The notes: generated by a model from the letters alone, not told the origin. Counted from the first letter of the stretch, positions 1-9,746 are shown. The stretch is DNA of 64,000 nucleotides from Blautia sp. OF03-15BH (GCF_003463065.1 NZ_QSCM01000003.1:232543-296542), one strand, 5' to 3'. Numbers and translations are program-made.

Positions 1-491
1 TAGATGGGCTCTTTGATGATATGTAAATTCACAAGAAGCGTATTCAGAAGGCCCGGTGTGGTGGAGGAGCTGCCCGGAGAAAGGAATTTGATCAGGATTC
101 CTCCTAAAACCACCCAGGATAAAAAGTAAGGCAGGTAAGTAATGGTCTGAGCCGCCCGCTTAAACCAGCGTACCCGGATCTCATTTAGGAGAAGGGCAAA
201 ACTGATCGGCACCACAAGATTTCCGATGATCTTTCCGATGGCAATGATCAGAGTATTACGTACCGCAGGCCAGGTGTCAGGCAGAAGCATGAGCTTTTTA
301 AAATTGGCCAGTCCGACAAAACTGGAATGTAAAAAACCCTTCATCGGATGAAAATTCTGGAAGGCCATGAGGATTCCTGCCGGGATCGGCAGGATGTTAT
401 AGATGAACAGGAGAATGACCGGAACAAGGAGCATCAGATGGAACGCCCTGTTGTCACTTCCCTGCCGTGTCTGTTTCTTTTTCTGTTTCAT
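1..491 (-). CDS. LplB-like sugar ABC transporter permease (3' end outside window)
   Basis: Inner-membrane permease subunit of a carbohydrate ABC importer, binding-protein-dependent transport family (LplB/YteP type). The visible 163 codons start at an ATG at 491 with the basic N-terminus MKQKKKQTRQG. A hydrophobic helix follows (LMLLVPVILLFIYNILP), then the typical stretch with AFQNF and VGLANFKKL, and further membrane helices. The C-terminal half, with the EAA loop that contacts the ATPase, lies off the window. The gene is the next one downstream of the solute-binding protein at 592-2262, with an intrinsic terminator-like stem between them. Such systems usually pair an LplB and a YtcP permease; only a broken YtcP-like gene is seen in this window, near 21 kb. 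Substrate is not evident; oligosaccharides are typical for the family. Confidence 0.85.
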   Translation of the reverse strand, partial: MKQKKKQTRQGSDNRAFHLMLLVPVILLFIYNILPIPAGILMAFQNFHPMKGFLHSSFVGLANFKKLMLLPDTWPAVRNTLIIAIGKIIGNLVVPISFALLLNEIRVRWFKRAAQTITYLPYFLSWVVLGGILIKFLSPGSSSTTPGLLNTLLVNLHIIKEPI

Positions 492-528
492 AGGAACCCC
501 TTTCTGTCTCTTCGACCGGTTTTTGAGA

Positions 529-570
529 AAAAAAGGGCTGTTACACCTTTTCTTTCAGTATAACAGCCTC
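529..570 (-). terminator. Stem-loop with T-run between binding protein and permease
   Basis: Arms GGCTGTTA and TAACAGCC (536-543 and 561-568) pair perfectly. On the minus strand the stem is followed by a run of seven T. It lies between the solute-binding protein gene and the permease gene. A partial terminator here would give more binding protein than permease, a common arrangement in such operons (inference). Confidence 0.7.
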
Positions 571-591
571 TTTTTTCATTCATGGCAAAGC

Positions 592-2262
592 TTACTTGTT
601 ACTGTCTGCCCATTCCTGCGCTTCTGCCAGGGCATCATCGCCGCCCAGTGCATGCCAGTTGGAAACCAGGCCGTCATAGCTGTCCACGGACTCGCCGGTA
701 ATGATCTTCACAATGGTCTCAATGGTGAGTTTTTTCAGCGTCGGGGAAACCTCTGCCATTTTCTCTGTCGGGATTCCCTGATAAGCCGGAGAAATGAAAC
801 CATCCTCTTTTATCAGCTGATCAAGAGCTGCATAACCGCCGTTCGGATCACCGAATACGGTATAAAGAGCTGCACCTGAGTTCTGGGCTGCGTCTTCTGC
901 ATCCAGGGTTCCTGCTTCCTTGGCATCCACGAAAGCTTTCATGTTGGTATAGTCACTCATCTGTTCCATATTCAGTTCACTGGTATCACCGGTCTGAAGA
1001 GCTGCGGATTCTTTCTGGAAATTATCGTAGTTTTTCAGCGGAGCCAGCGTCCACATCAGACCTGACTTATAACCGGTATGCTCATTGTCTCCATAATAAG
1101 TATTGAAATCCTCTTCGTTTTCCGGATGGCAGAGCTTTTTCACACTGAGGTTCATCAGTTTGATCAGCACTTCCGGATTCTCACACTTGGAGCTTACACA
1201 GTAAACCTGGGTAAAGCTCGGTGCAAAGTAACTCTTGTTATCGCCGGTTCCTGTTCCGTCCGGAATGGGAGCTGCCGTAATGTGTGCTTCAGGAGTGCTC
1301 TTCATTACACTGGACATGGGAACCATGCCGCCCCACATAGGTGCAAACCAGATACCACAGCGTCCTGCACCTGCTTCTTCAAAGATAGAGTTGCTGTCCA
1401 TCGTGATAAAATCTCTGGTGATGGAGCCGTTCTGGTACATCTCCTGAAGAGTTGTCAGGGCTTTCTTGGCTTTCTCGGCATTTTCTCCACCCCATACAAC
1501 CTTGCCGTTTCCGTCATCCATGAAAGTCATGGCATCAGAGCCGGGATAGAGACCGAAGCATTCGAAGAAACCTTCCAGCGTTCCGATGGATTTTGTCAGA
1601 ACTTCCACGCCGTCCACAGCCAGACCGTATGTATCGTTCTGTCCATTTCCGTCCGGATCATCCTCCGTAAAGGCTCTTGCCACTTCTTTCAGCTCTTCGA
1701 TCGTTGTCGGCATCTTTAATCCCAGATTATCCAGCCAGTCCTGACGGATAAACATGACCGGAACCTCATCATAACCGTTGCCCATCATGGGAAGACCGTA
1801 GATTTTTCCATCCAGCGTGATGGCATTCATGCTCTGTCCGTCGTCCACGCCTACATACTCTTTCAGCTCATCAGAAGCATACTTCTCATAAAGATCCGTG
1901 ATATCAGCGATCACACCTGTCTGCGCATAATTCACATAATCCGTAGCATCCATGCTGATGATATCCGGATAATCGCCGGACATGATTGCTGTGGAAAGTT
2001 TGGTCTGTGCCTGAGAACTGTCCACTTCATAAATGACATCCGGGATGATGTTATGGGATTTATACAGGTTCACCCAGTCATTATTGCTGGAATCCTGTCC
2101 TGCTTTCCAGGAAAAATCTTTCCCCCAGGAATACCCGATCTTGATCGTTACCGGTTCATCAAACCCGTACAGATCCTCATCTGCCTTTGCCGTTCCTGCA
2201 GCTCCGAGTACGGTGCTTAAAACCATGGATGCCATCAGTGCCATCATCATTTTCTTTTTCAT
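592..2262 (-). CDS. Extracellular sugar solute-binding protein (LplA-like)
   Basis: Captures an oligosaccharide outside the cell for the ABC permease that follows. 556 aa. I place the start at the ATG at 2262, because AAGGAGG lies 6 bases before it and the protein then begins with a clear signal peptide (MKKKMMMALMASMVLSTVLG, then AAGTAKA before DEDLYGF). The longer reading frame to 2334 adds 24 residues without signal character. The rest fits the family-1 binding-protein fold of the LplA type, with conserved segments such as TDLYEKYAS, GLPMMGNG and WHALGG. Unusually, no lipobox cysteine is visible after the hydrophobic core, so the mature protein would be released by an AxA-type cleavage rather than lipid-anchored. 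Regulated probably by the adjacent two-component system. Confidence 0.88.
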   Translation of the reverse strand: MKKKMMMALMASMVLSTVLGAAGTAKADEDLYGFDEPVTIKIGYSWGKDFSWKAGQDSSNNDWVNLYKSHNIIPDVIYEVDSSQAQTKLSTAIMSGDYPDIISMDATDYVNYAQTGVIADITDLYEKYASDELKEYVGVDDGQSMNAITLDGKIYGLPMMGNGYDEVPVMFIRQDWLDNLGLKMPTTIEELKEVARAFTEDDPDGNGQNDTYGLAVDGVEVLTKSIGTLEGFFECFGLYPGSDAMTFMDDGNGKVVWGGENAEKAKKALTTLQEMYQNGSITRDFITMDSNSIFEEAGAGRCGIWFAPMWGGMVPMSSVMKSTPEAHITAAPIPDGTGTGDNKSYFAPSFTQVYCVSSKCENPEVLIKLMNLSVKKLCHPENEEDFNTYYGDNEHTGYKSGLMWTLAPLKNYDNFQKESAALQTGDTSELNMEQMSDYTNMKAFVDAKEAGTLDAEDAAQNSGAALYTVFGDPNGGYAALDQLIKEDGFISPAYQGIPTEKMAEVSPTLKKLTIETIVKIITGESVDSYDGLVSNWHALGGDDALAEAQEWADSNK

Positions 2263-2298
2263 ACCGTAAACCTCCTTGTGTTTGTTTTTGATACTTTT

Positions 2299-2304
2299 AT
2301 TATA
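2299..2304 (-). promoter_or_regulatory. Possible -10 box upstream of the binding protein gene
   Basis: A perfect TATAAT on the minus strand lies about 37 bases upstream of the start at 2262 in the 95-base gap after the regulator gene. No good -35 hexamer is visible 17 bases upstream, which would suit an activator-dependent promoter controlled by the neighbouring AraC-type response regulator (inference). Confidence 0.4.
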
Positions 2305-2357
2305 CAGGCAGGTTTCTCCAGTTTCCATGTGCATGATTTTACTTTTGGTTCATTTCA

Positions 2358-3962
2358 TTACTTCTTCTGCTCCCGGTACTCATTTGGTGACATTCCCATG
2401 CAGGCACGGAACGTCCGCGAAAAGGAATGGGAAGACTGATAACCTGCTTTTTTCGCGATGGTCTGGACTTTTTCCCCGGTACACAAGAGAAGCTGTCTGG
2501 ACAGCTCCATTCGTTTTCTCAGGATAAATTCCGATAATCCGATGCCGTATTTCTGTTTGAAGATCCGCGAAAGATAGCTGGAGTTAAAACCGCTCACCGC
2601 CGCCAGCTGGGTCAGTGTCAGATCTCCTGCCAGATTTTCCTCTATGTAAGCAGTCAGTTTTTCAAGAGAACGGTCGGAAAGACTCTCATCCGTCCCTTCG
2701 CCTTCCTCAAAAATGACATCGGAGAGGTCATAGAGATAACTTCCCGCCTCCGCCCAGGAGCCGTACTCATTAAAATTCATAAGCTTGTAAAGACCAATGC
2801 GGAAGGCCAGTTTTTCACTGATCCCCTGCTCGTTGATGTACTGCATCATAAGAACGGAGACCGAATAATAGAGCTCCAGGGCATTCATATCGTGCATGCT
2901 CTCAAACTGGTTCAGGCGGCTGACGATCTCACCCAGGATCAGATAGTAGTTCTCTCTTTGGCCATTTTTCAGATAGAGTTTCAACAATTCCATCTGTTTG
3001 CCTTTTTCCGGCAGCTTTGTTGTCTCCATCTCTGTCTTCAGGATTTCTGCATGAGCGATAAGACTTCCCTCACCAGTCATATTTACAGACATGAGCTGGC
3101 GAAGTTCCAAAAGCTTTGCATTGAAGGCGGAAATTGTCACAGGTTCTGAGGACATAATGGCCGAAAAACTCATATCCGCCGTATTTTCCAGTGTTTCCTG
3201 TGCATATTCCAGTGCACCCTGGATCACGGTAAAGAGCCGGTTTGTTTCCGTTTCTTCCTGCTTCAGCTGCGTCATGAGCATAAGGAAATCCTGCTCCATC
3301 CCAAAAAACAGCTTCCGCACAGTGGCAGGTACATACTGATCAAAAGCGGAAAAGAGATTTTCCAGCATTTCTTCCTGCGTCAGGTCTGCCTGGTCCCTCC
3401 GCTCCGGCCGAATCAGGGTGCAGAGCATAGGCTTCGTAAGATCCAGAGAAAAGTTTCCCTCTTTCTCCCATTTCTTTGGAAGCTCTCCTTTCTTTCTCAG
3501 GCTTTCCAGCAGTTCCCGGAAATTCTCCCTTTCCACGCAGTACTTCATCCACTGGTCCTGACGGAGCTCTTCTTTCCGGCGTGTCATCTGGCGGATCTCT
3601 TCGAAAGCCTCCTCCACCGTGGCTTTGATAACCTTCTCTTCTTCGCTTTTCAGGATGTATTTTACATCCTTATCCTGGCTTACCCGGTAAATATCCTCAA
3701 ACTGTGGATAAGCAGTGAGAAAGATCACCTTGCAGGCCGGCCAGTTTTCCCGGATCCGGTCGTAAAGTTCCATTCCTGTCATGCCCGGCATCTTGATGTC
3801 TGTCAGCACCACATCAAAACGGATCCTGTTCAGAAGCTCCAGCGCCTCTTTCCCGGAAACAGCCGTATGAACCTCCAGTTCCTCTTTCAGATCATACTGG
3901 AACATCTCCTCCAGCCAGTAGACATTATCGATCTCATCATCCACGATCAGCAAACGGTACAT
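2358..3962 (-). CDS. Response regulator with AraC-type DNA-binding domain (YesN-like)
   Basis: 534 aa cytoplasmic transcription factor. Residues 1-120 form a receiver domain: acidic pocket DDE near residue 8, phosphoacceptor Asp in VVLTDIKMPGMTG and Lys in LKSEEE. A middle region of about 300 residues links it to a C-terminal AraC double helix-turn-helix (about 435-534: LTLTQLAAVSGFNSSYLSR, then SFSRTFRACMGMSPNEYR). Its first codons overlap the end of the sensor kinase gene by 26 bases, so the pair is translationally coupled. The order kinase, regulator, binding protein, permease on one strand suggests control of the adjacent transporter by an extracellular sugar signal. Confidence 0.92.
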   Translation of the reverse strand: MYRLLIVDDEIDNVYWLEEMFQYDLKEELEVHTAVSGKEALELLNRIRFDVVLTDIKMPGMTGMELYDRIRENWPACKVIFLTAYPQFEDIYRVSQDKDVKYILKSEEEKVIKATVEEAFEEIRQMTRRKEELRQDQWMKYCVERENFRELLESLRKKGELPKKWEKEGNFSLDLTKPMLCTLIRPERRDQADLTQEEMLENLFSAFDQYVPATVRKLFFGMEQDFLMLMTQLKQEETETNRLFTVIQGALEYAQETLENTADMSFSAIMSSEPVTISAFNAKLLELRQLMSVNMTGEGSLIAHAEILKTEMETTKLPEKGKQMELLKLYLKNGQRENYYLILGEIVSRLNQFESMHDMNALELYYSVSVLMMQYINEQGISEKLAFRIGLYKLMNFNEYGSWAEAGSYLYDLSDVIFEEGEGTDESLSDRSLEKLTAYIEENLAGDLTLTQLAAVSGFNSSYLSRIFKQKYGIGLSEFILRKRMELSRQLLLCTGEKVQTIAKKAGYQSSHSFSRTFRACMGMSPNEYREQKK

Positions 3963-5697
3963 CTTTTCCTTCTCCTTCCAGACAAATAGTCACACAGGTC
4001 CCGCCAAAAACACTTCTCTTTATCTCCAGACCGGCCATTCCGCCGTAATAGAGCTGAAGCCGCCGGTGAATGTTGATCATTCCTGTGACCTCTCCCTTTT
4101 CATTGGCTCCCTTCTGCAGGCTCTCTCTCATTTTTTCCAGAACTTCTTCTGTCACACTGCCATTGTCCTCCAGATGAATGTAAAAACGTCCATCCTTCTC
4201 TTCATAGGAAACCGCCAGAAGTCCGTTTTCTTCCTTGTCCCCAAGACCGTACTCCAAAGCATTTTCCAGCAAAGGCTGTATAATCAGCCTTGGAACTTTG
4301 AGTTTCTGCATCTCTTCCGGCAGCTCTGCCAGCCGGATCTCCATTCTGGCAGCAAAACGGGATGCCTGGATCCTGGCATAACAGTAAGCGTGATCCACTT
4401 CCTGCGAAAGTTCTACATAATCCTGGGCATTTCTCGTAAGATACCGGAAATACCTGCCCAGAAGCTCTGTGAGCTCCTCAGCGCTTTCGTATTCTTCCCG
4501 GTAAATCTTGCTCCGGATGGAAAACAGGCTGTTATAAAGGAAATGCGGGTTGATCTGTTCCTGCAGCTGCTTTAATTCCGCCCTCTGCTTCAGTTCCTTC
4601 TGTTCATAGACTTCCTGGATCAGATCCTGTATCCGGTCTTCCATCTCATTAAAACCTTCATAAAGATAGGCAAATTCACTGTTATTTTTTTCCTCAATAT
4701 GCTCCTGGAAATTTCCTTTTTTCACCCGGTTGAACGCACCAAGAAGATGCTGCATGGGCGTATGGATGAGACGCTGCGTGTAAAGAATAAAGATCACCGT
4801 GATCGCCAGTATGATCAGCCAGGCTGCAAGGATAAACGTTTTCATCCGATTGATCTTATACATGATCGGTGCTTCCTTGGAATACTGAACAAAGGTTCCA
4901 AGTGACGGAGATTCCTTCGTGATGACAAGATAAGATTCCGAACCGATTTTTACGCGCTGAGTTTCCTCATAAATCCCGGTTTCGTCTTTTTTCAGAAGCG
5001 AAAGGATATTGCTTCCCAGGTATTCCGCACTGGTTCCCGTATCCAGGATCACGGAAGCATCCCGGTAAAAGAAAGCGCCGCTGGTCTCATCCTTGATCAT
5101 CGTCTGCATCGTCTTTTGAATCTCTTCCCTGGAAAGGATGATACTCACAATATGGGAAGGGTAATTCTGCGTGCTGATGCTATGCCGGTCCGCTTCCAGA
5201 AAATACATACCGTTCTCATTGATATGAAGCCCTGAGACATTGTCCTGCATATAATCATCCAGAAGTGCCCAGTCCTCCTCGTTCTGCATACGGCCGGCCG
5301 AGGACGGCGTTATCATATAATTGGTATTGGGAATAAAAAGATAGATATTTTGGATCAGATTGCTGCAGCCCTGGATCGCCTGCAGACGTTCTTCGAGAGA
5401 CAGAAGGGCGTCTCTCCGCTCATAGTCAGAAAGGCTGCTCCTCTCCTCCATCAGAAAAACAAGCCGCCTGTCATAAAAGAAATTAATTTCCAGATTATAA
5501 ATATTTTCCAGCTGAGCATCCAGAGTCTCCAGGTAATACTCGGACTGTGCGTTCATTCTGTCATAAACCTCTTCTCTGGCTAGCTGAAACGCATTCAGAA
5601 AAATAGCGGTCATAACCAGCACGATAATCACATTTCCCAGTGCAAAACAGATCAGCTGTTTCACAAAAATAGAATGGATCCCAAATCGTTCTTTCAC
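3937..5697 (-). CDS. Sensor histidine kinase (YesM-like)
   Basis: 586 aa membrane sensor of the YesM/LytS-like histidine kinase type. One membrane helix near residues 12-33, an extracellular sensing region to about 285, a second helix at about 285-308 (FILAAWLIILAITVIFIL), then a HAMP-like linker, coiled coil and the His_kinase domain with the phosphorylated His in INPHFLYNSLFSI. The HATPase domain follows, with N-box LLENALEYGLG and the G-rich LEDNGSV. It should phosphorylate the response regulator that overlaps its 3' end. The start at 5697 is the first Met of the conserved N-terminus (MKERFGIHSIF). Confidence 0.92.
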   Translation of the reverse strand: MKERFGIHSIFVKQLICFALGNVIIVLVMTAIFLNAFQLAREEVYDRMNAQSEYYLETLDAQLENIYNLEINFFYDRRLVFLMEERSSLSDYERRDALLSLEERLQAIQGCSNLIQNIYLFIPNTNYMITPSSAGRMQNEEDWALLDDYMQDNVSGLHINENGMYFLEADRHSISTQNYPSHIVSIILSREEIQKTMQTMIKDETSGAFFYRDASVILDTGTSAEYLGSNILSLLKKDETGIYEETQRVKIGSESYLVITKESPSLGTFVQYSKEAPIMYKINRMKTFILAAWLIILAITVIFILYTQRLIHTPMQHLLGAFNRVKKGNFQEHIEEKNNSEFAYLYEGFNEMEDRIQDLIQEVYEQKELKQRAELKQLQEQINPHFLYNSLFSIRSKIYREEYESAEELTELLGRYFRYLTRNAQDYVELSQEVDHAYCYARIQASRFAARMEIRLAELPEEMQKLKVPRLIIQPLLENALEYGLGDKEENGLLAVSYEEKDGRFYIHLEDNGSVTEEVLEKMRESLQKGANEKGEVTGMINIHRRLQLYYGGMAGLEIKRSVFGGTCVTICLEGEGKDVPFADRG

Positions 5698-5750
5698 TCA
5701 TACTCCCCCTTTTCCAGAATTGTAACACGCCCCCTTTCCTCATACAAGTG

Positions 5751-5793
5751 AAAAAACTCCCTCCCGCCGGATTCTTTCCTGCGGGAGAGAGTT
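5751..5793 (-). terminator. Intrinsic terminator after dnaJ
   Basis: GC-rich stem CTCCCGC/GCGGGAG, extended by AACTC/GAGTT outer pairs. On the minus strand it is followed by a run of six T. It lies just after the dnaJ stop codon and closes the heat-shock operon. Confidence 0.85.
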
Positions 5794-5797
5794 CTGT

Positions 5798-7018
5798 TTA
5801 TTCATCTCTGTCTTCAAAGGTTTCTTTCAGTTTCTCAAAGCCTTCTTTGAAAATGCCTTTTTTCTTTGTTTTTTCTTTCTCCTTTGCCGGAGCAGAGGAT
5901 TCTGTACTCTGATTCAGGGAATTGCCGGTTTCCAGATCAAATCTGCGAAGCGCTTCTTTTGCCTCTTCATTCAGCTTTGCGGGCACCTGAACGACCAGGG
6001 TGACATAGTGGTCGCCGCGGATTGCTTTGTTTCTGAGAGAAGGCACACCTTTTCCTCTCAAACGCACCTTGGTATCGGTCTGTGTACCCGGTTTTACCGT
6101 GTACAGCACATCGCCGTCTACCGTCTTGATCCGCACATCACCGCCCAGCGCTGCCTGCGCAAAGGAAATGGGTGCTGTGGAGAAGATATTCATATCCTGA
6201 CGCTGGAAGATCGGGTGGCGCTGTACGTTCACTTCCACCAGAAGATCTCCTCTGGGACCTCCGTTCACGCCCGGCTCTCCTTTTTCACGGATCCGGATGC
6301 TCTGACCGTCATCGATACCGGCCGGGATCGTTACTGCGATCTTCTTGCGGCTGCTGGTATAACCCTCACCACGACAGTTCGGACACTTCTCTTTCACGAT
6401 CTTACCGGTACCGCCGCAGTCCGGACAGGTCTGTACATTTCGAACCATCCCGAAAAGAGACTGCTGGGTATAGACCACCTGGCCTTTACCGCCACATTTC
6501 GGACAGGTTTCCGGCGTCGTTCCGGGCTTGGCTCCTGTTCCATGACAGGTGGTACATTCATCCTTCAGATTCAGCTCCAGCTGTTTCTCACAACCGAAAA
6601 CAGCTTCCTCAAAGGTGATCGTCACGCTGGCGCGTAAATTGGCTCCTTTCATCGGACCGTTGTTCGCTGCCCTGCGGCTGCGTCCACCGCCTCCGAAAAG
6701 ATCTCCGAAAATATCTCCAAAGATATCTCCCATATCACCGCCATTGAAATCAAAGCCGCCAAAGCCGCCGGCTCCGCCGCCGCCCTGCTCAAATGCTGCA
6801 TGACCAAACTGATCATACTGTCTTCTCTTTTCGGCATCGCTCAAGATCGCATATGCTTCGGAAGCCTCTTTAAACTTTTTCTCAGCTTCCTTGTCACCCG
6901 GGTTCATGTCCGGATGGTATTTCTTTGCCAGCTGCCGGTATGCTTTTTTTATGGTAGCCTCATCTGCGTTCTTATCAACGCCAAGGACTTCATAATAATC
7001 GCGTTTGCTCTCTGCCAT
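5798..7018 (-). CDS. dnaJ: Chaperone protein DnaJ
   Basis: 406 aa Hsp40 co-chaperone that delivers unfolded proteins to DnaK and stimulates its ATPase. J domain at residues 1-70 (RDYYEVLGVDKNA, then the HPD motif in KYHPDMNPG), a Gly/Phe-rich region (GGGGAGGFGGFDFNGG), and four zinc-binding CxxCxGxG repeats (CTTCHGTG, CPKCGGKG, CPDCGGTG, CPNCRGEG). The C-terminal peptide-binding domains follow, with a lysine-rich tail. I chose the ATG at 7018 because AGGAG lies just upstream and homologues start at this point; the frame extends six residues further. Last gene of hrcA-grpE-dnaK-dnaJ. Confidence 0.98.
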   Translation of the reverse strand: MAESKRDYYEVLGVDKNADEATIKKAYRQLAKKYHPDMNPGDKEAEKKFKEASEAYAILSDAEKRRQYDQFGHAAFEQGGGGAGGFGGFDFNGGDMGDIFGDIFGDLFGGGGRSRRAANNGPMKGANLRASVTITFEEAVFGCEKQLELNLKDECTTCHGTGAKPGTTPETCPKCGGKGQVVYTQQSLFGMVRNVQTCPDCGGTGKIVKEKCPNCRGEGYTSSRKKIAVTIPAGIDDGQSIRIREKGEPGVNGGPRGDLLVEVNVQRHPIFQRQDMNIFSTAPISFAQAALGGDVRIKTVDGDVLYTVKPGTQTDTKVRLRGKGVPSLRNKAIRGDHYVTLVVQVPAKLNEEAKEALRRFDLETGNSLNQSTESSAPAKEKEKTKKKGIFKEGFEKLKETFEDRDE

Positions 7019-7154
7019 TTTTCTCCTCCATTCCATGTGCCGCGAAAAAACAGCAGATTCGGCACATCAGGCTCTTCTTCTTGCTTATTTATAAAACCAC
7101 AAACGGGGGGACGGCTCTCACCCTCCCCCGATCTGTGTTACATCCTGTATGATT

Positions 7155-9023
7155 TTATACCTCTTTGTAGTCTCCGTCAACTACATCATCGGAATTATCT
7201 GTGCCTGCTCCGGCGTTCATATCCGGTCCCGGACCAGCCTGGCCAGCCTGCTGAGCTCCCTGTGCCTGCTCGTAAACCTTTGCAAACAGCTTCTGAGCGC
7301 TCTCCATCAGTTTCTCTTTTGCAGCTTTGATCTCTGCAACCTGAGAATCGGTCATATCTTCCGGATTGGTGCTGGCGATGAGACTCTTCAGAGCGTTCAG
7401 ATCAGCCTCAACAGCAGTCTTATCATTGGAATCCAGTTTGTCACCAACCTCTTCCATTGCCTTCTCGGTCTGGAATACCATGGAATCCGCTTCGTTTCTG
7501 GTATCGATTGCCTCTTTCCGCTTCTTATCCTGAGCCTCGTACTCAGCTGCTTCTTTGACAGCCTTGTCGATCTCGGAATCGCTCATGTTAGAACCGGAGG
7601 TGATGGTGATGTGCTGCTCTTTACCGGTACCAAGATCCTTTGCGGATACATTTACGATACCGTTTGCATCGATATCAAAGGTAACCTCGATCTGCGGAAC
7701 ACCTCTTCTTGCAGGCGGGATACCATCCAGACGGAACTGTCCGAGGGTCTTGTTATCTCTTGCGAACTGACGCTCACCCTGTACTACGTGGATATCTACA
7801 GCGGTCTGGTTATCAGCTGCGGTAGAGAAGATCTGGCTCTTCTTGGTCGGGATGGTCGTATTTCTCTCGATCAGACGGGTTGCGATACCACCCATGGTCT
7901 CGATGGACAGAGACAGCGGAGTAACATCCAGAAGAAGGATATCACCTGCACCGGCATCTCCTGCCAGCTTACCACCCTGAATGGAAGCACCGATCGCTAC
8001 GCACTCATCCGGGTTCAGGCTCTTGTTCGGCTCATGTCCGGTCAGGGCTTTTACCTTATCCTGTACAGCCGGGATACGGGTGGAACCACCTACCAGAAGG
8101 ACTTTGGAAAGCTCGCTTGCATTCAGTCCTGCATCTTTCAGTGCGGTATTTACCGGACCTGCCGTTGCCTCTACCAGATCATGGGTCAGCTCATCGAATT
8201 TTGCACGGGTCAGGTTCATGTCGAAGTGCTTCGGTCCCTCAGCGGTTGCTGTGATGAACGGCAGGTTGATGTTTGTGGTGGTTGCGCTGGAAAGCTCTTT
8301 CTTTGCTTTCTCAGCTGCCTCTCTCAGTCTCTGGAGAGCCATTTTATCATTGGAAAGGTCTACACCCTCTGTTCTCTTGAACTCGGAGATCATGTAGTCG
8401 GTAACCTTCTGGTCGAAATCATCACCGCCCAGGTGGTTGTTACCAGCGGTTGCCAGAACCTCGATAACACCGTCACCGATCTCGATGATAGATACATCAA
8501 AGGTACCGCCGCCCAGGTCGTATACCATGATCTTCTGCTCGTTCTCATTGTCCAGGCCGTATGCCAGTGCTGCTGCAGTCGGCTCGTTGATGATACGTTT
8601 TACATCCAGACCAGCGATCTTACCTGCATCCTTGGTTGCCTGACGCTGTGCGTCATTGAAGTATGCCGGAACCGTGATGACTGCCTCGCTTACTTTCTCA
8701 CCAAGATAGTTCTCAGCGTCTGCTTTCAGTTTCTGAAGGATCATTGCGGAGATCTCCTGCGGAGAATATTTCTTTCCGTCTACCTCTACTCTGAAATCGC
8801 TTCCCATATGTCTCTTGATGGAAGAGATCGTTCTGTCAGCGTTGGTAACAGCCTGACGTTTTGCAGGCTCACCTACCAGTCTTTCGCCTGTTTTTGTGAA
8901 TGCTACTACAGACGGTGTGGTTCTGGAACCTTCTGTATTTGTAACAACTACCGGTTTACCACCTTCCATAACTGCTACACAGCTATTTGTTGTACCTAAA
9001 TCAATACCAATAATCTTGCTCAT
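7155..9023 (-). CDS. dnaK: Chaperone protein DnaK (Hsp70)
   Basis: 622 aa ATP-dependent chaperone. The N-terminal ATPase starts with SKIIGIDLGTTNSCVAV; the phosphate-binding motifs VYDLGGGTFDVS and LLVGGSTRIPAV are intact. The substrate-binding domain (LLLDVTPLSLSIET) and a helical lid follow, ending in the DDVVDGDYKEV tail usual for bacterial DnaK. The ATG at 9023 is preceded by AGGAGG at 8 bases; a TTG two codons upstream is less likely. Works with GrpE and DnaJ from the same operon, under HrcA control. Confidence 0.98.
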   Translation of the reverse strand: MSKIIGIDLGTTNSCVAVMEGGKPVVVTNTEGSRTTPSVVAFTKTGERLVGEPAKRQAVTNADRTISSIKRHMGSDFRVEVDGKKYSPQEISAMILQKLKADAENYLGEKVSEAVITVPAYFNDAQRQATKDAGKIAGLDVKRIINEPTAAALAYGLDNENEQKIMVYDLGGGTFDVSIIEIGDGVIEVLATAGNNHLGGDDFDQKVTDYMISEFKRTEGVDLSNDKMALQRLREAAEKAKKELSSATTTNINLPFITATAEGPKHFDMNLTRAKFDELTHDLVEATAGPVNTALKDAGLNASELSKVLLVGGSTRIPAVQDKVKALTGHEPNKSLNPDECVAIGASIQGGKLAGDAGAGDILLLDVTPLSLSIETMGGIATRLIERNTTIPTKKSQIFSTAADNQTAVDIHVVQGERQFARDNKTLGQFRLDGIPPARRGVPQIEVTFDIDANGIVNVSAKDLGTGKEQHITITSGSNMSDSEIDKAVKEAAEYEAQDKKRKEAIDTRNEADSMVFQTEKAMEEVGDKLDSNDKTAVEADLNALKSLIASTNPEDMTDSQVAEIKAAKEKLMESAQKLFAKVYEQAQGAQQAGQAGPGPDMNAGAGTDNSDDVVDGDYKEV

Positions 9024-9120
9024 GATCAATTCCTCCTGTATTTATTTGCTTATTCTGTCTATTTAAAATCCGCCGGAGCGGATGAGTCTGGATGAGCTTC
9101 CCTGTCCGGGAAGACAACCA

Positions 9121-9741
9121 TCAGTTGGCTACCTTTACCATGCTGTGGCGTACCACGGAATCGTGATACATGTAGCCTTTCTGAAATTCCTCTACTACTA
9201 CATTTTCGCCCTGCTCGTCATCTTCCACATGCATCACTGCGTTATGGAAATTCGGGTCAAAGGGCTGGCCGACTGCCTCGATGGGTTTTACTCCCAGCTC
9301 ATCGAATACGGTGAGCAGCTGTTTGTAAACCTTATCCACACCGGCCACGAAGGGGTCTTCCTTCTGATCTTCGGGAACAGATGCAAGGCCGCGCTCGAAG
9401 TTGTCAACCACCGGAAGCAGTTTCTCAACCACGCTTTTTGCACCCATCTCAAACATTCCGGATTTTTCTTTCTCGGTCCGTTTGCGGAAGTTATCAAACT
9501 CAGCCATCTGGCGTCTCAGTTTATCGGTAAGATCCTCGATCTGAGTATCTTTTTTGTCTTTTTTATTCTTTTTCCCAAAGAAGCCTTTTTTCTCTGAAGC
9601 AGCATCCTCTTCGGTTTCTGCTCCCTCCGCATGTTCTGCCTGCTTCTCCGTCTCGTCTGCGGTCTCCTCTCTGGTTGTCTTTTCTTCCTCGGAAGTTTTT
9701 ACTTCTTCGGAATCCATTGTTTTCTTTGTTTCCTCAGCCAC
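9121..9741 (-). CDS. grpE: Nucleotide exchange factor GrpE
   Basis: 206 aa. Dimeric exchange factor that releases ADP from DnaK. The first 75 residues are highly charged and low complexity (repeated EE and KK runs), followed by the long coiled coil (DKLRRQMAEFDNFRKRTEKE) and the compact C-terminal beta domain (VKPIEAVGQPFDPNFHNAVM, then KGYMYHDSVVRHSMVKV). Lies 5 bases behind hrcA and 97 bases ahead of dnaK. Intact. Confidence 0.97.
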   Translation of the reverse strand: MAEETKKTMDSEEVKTSEEEKTTREETADETEKQAEHAEGAETEEDAASEKKGFFGKKNKKDKKDTQIEDLTDKLRRQMAEFDNFRKRTEKEKSGMFEMGAKSVVEKLLPVVDNFERGLASVPEDQKEDPFVAGVDKVYKQLLTVFDELGVKPIEAVGQPFDPNFHNAVMHVEDDEQGENVVVEEFQKGYMYHDSVVRHSMVKVAN

Positions 9742-9746
9742 GTTTG

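Noticed and set aside
7149..8999. 616-codon plus-strand open frame opposite dnaK
   Set aside because: It is the mirror of a highly conserved gene with strong codon bias; no domain is visible in it.
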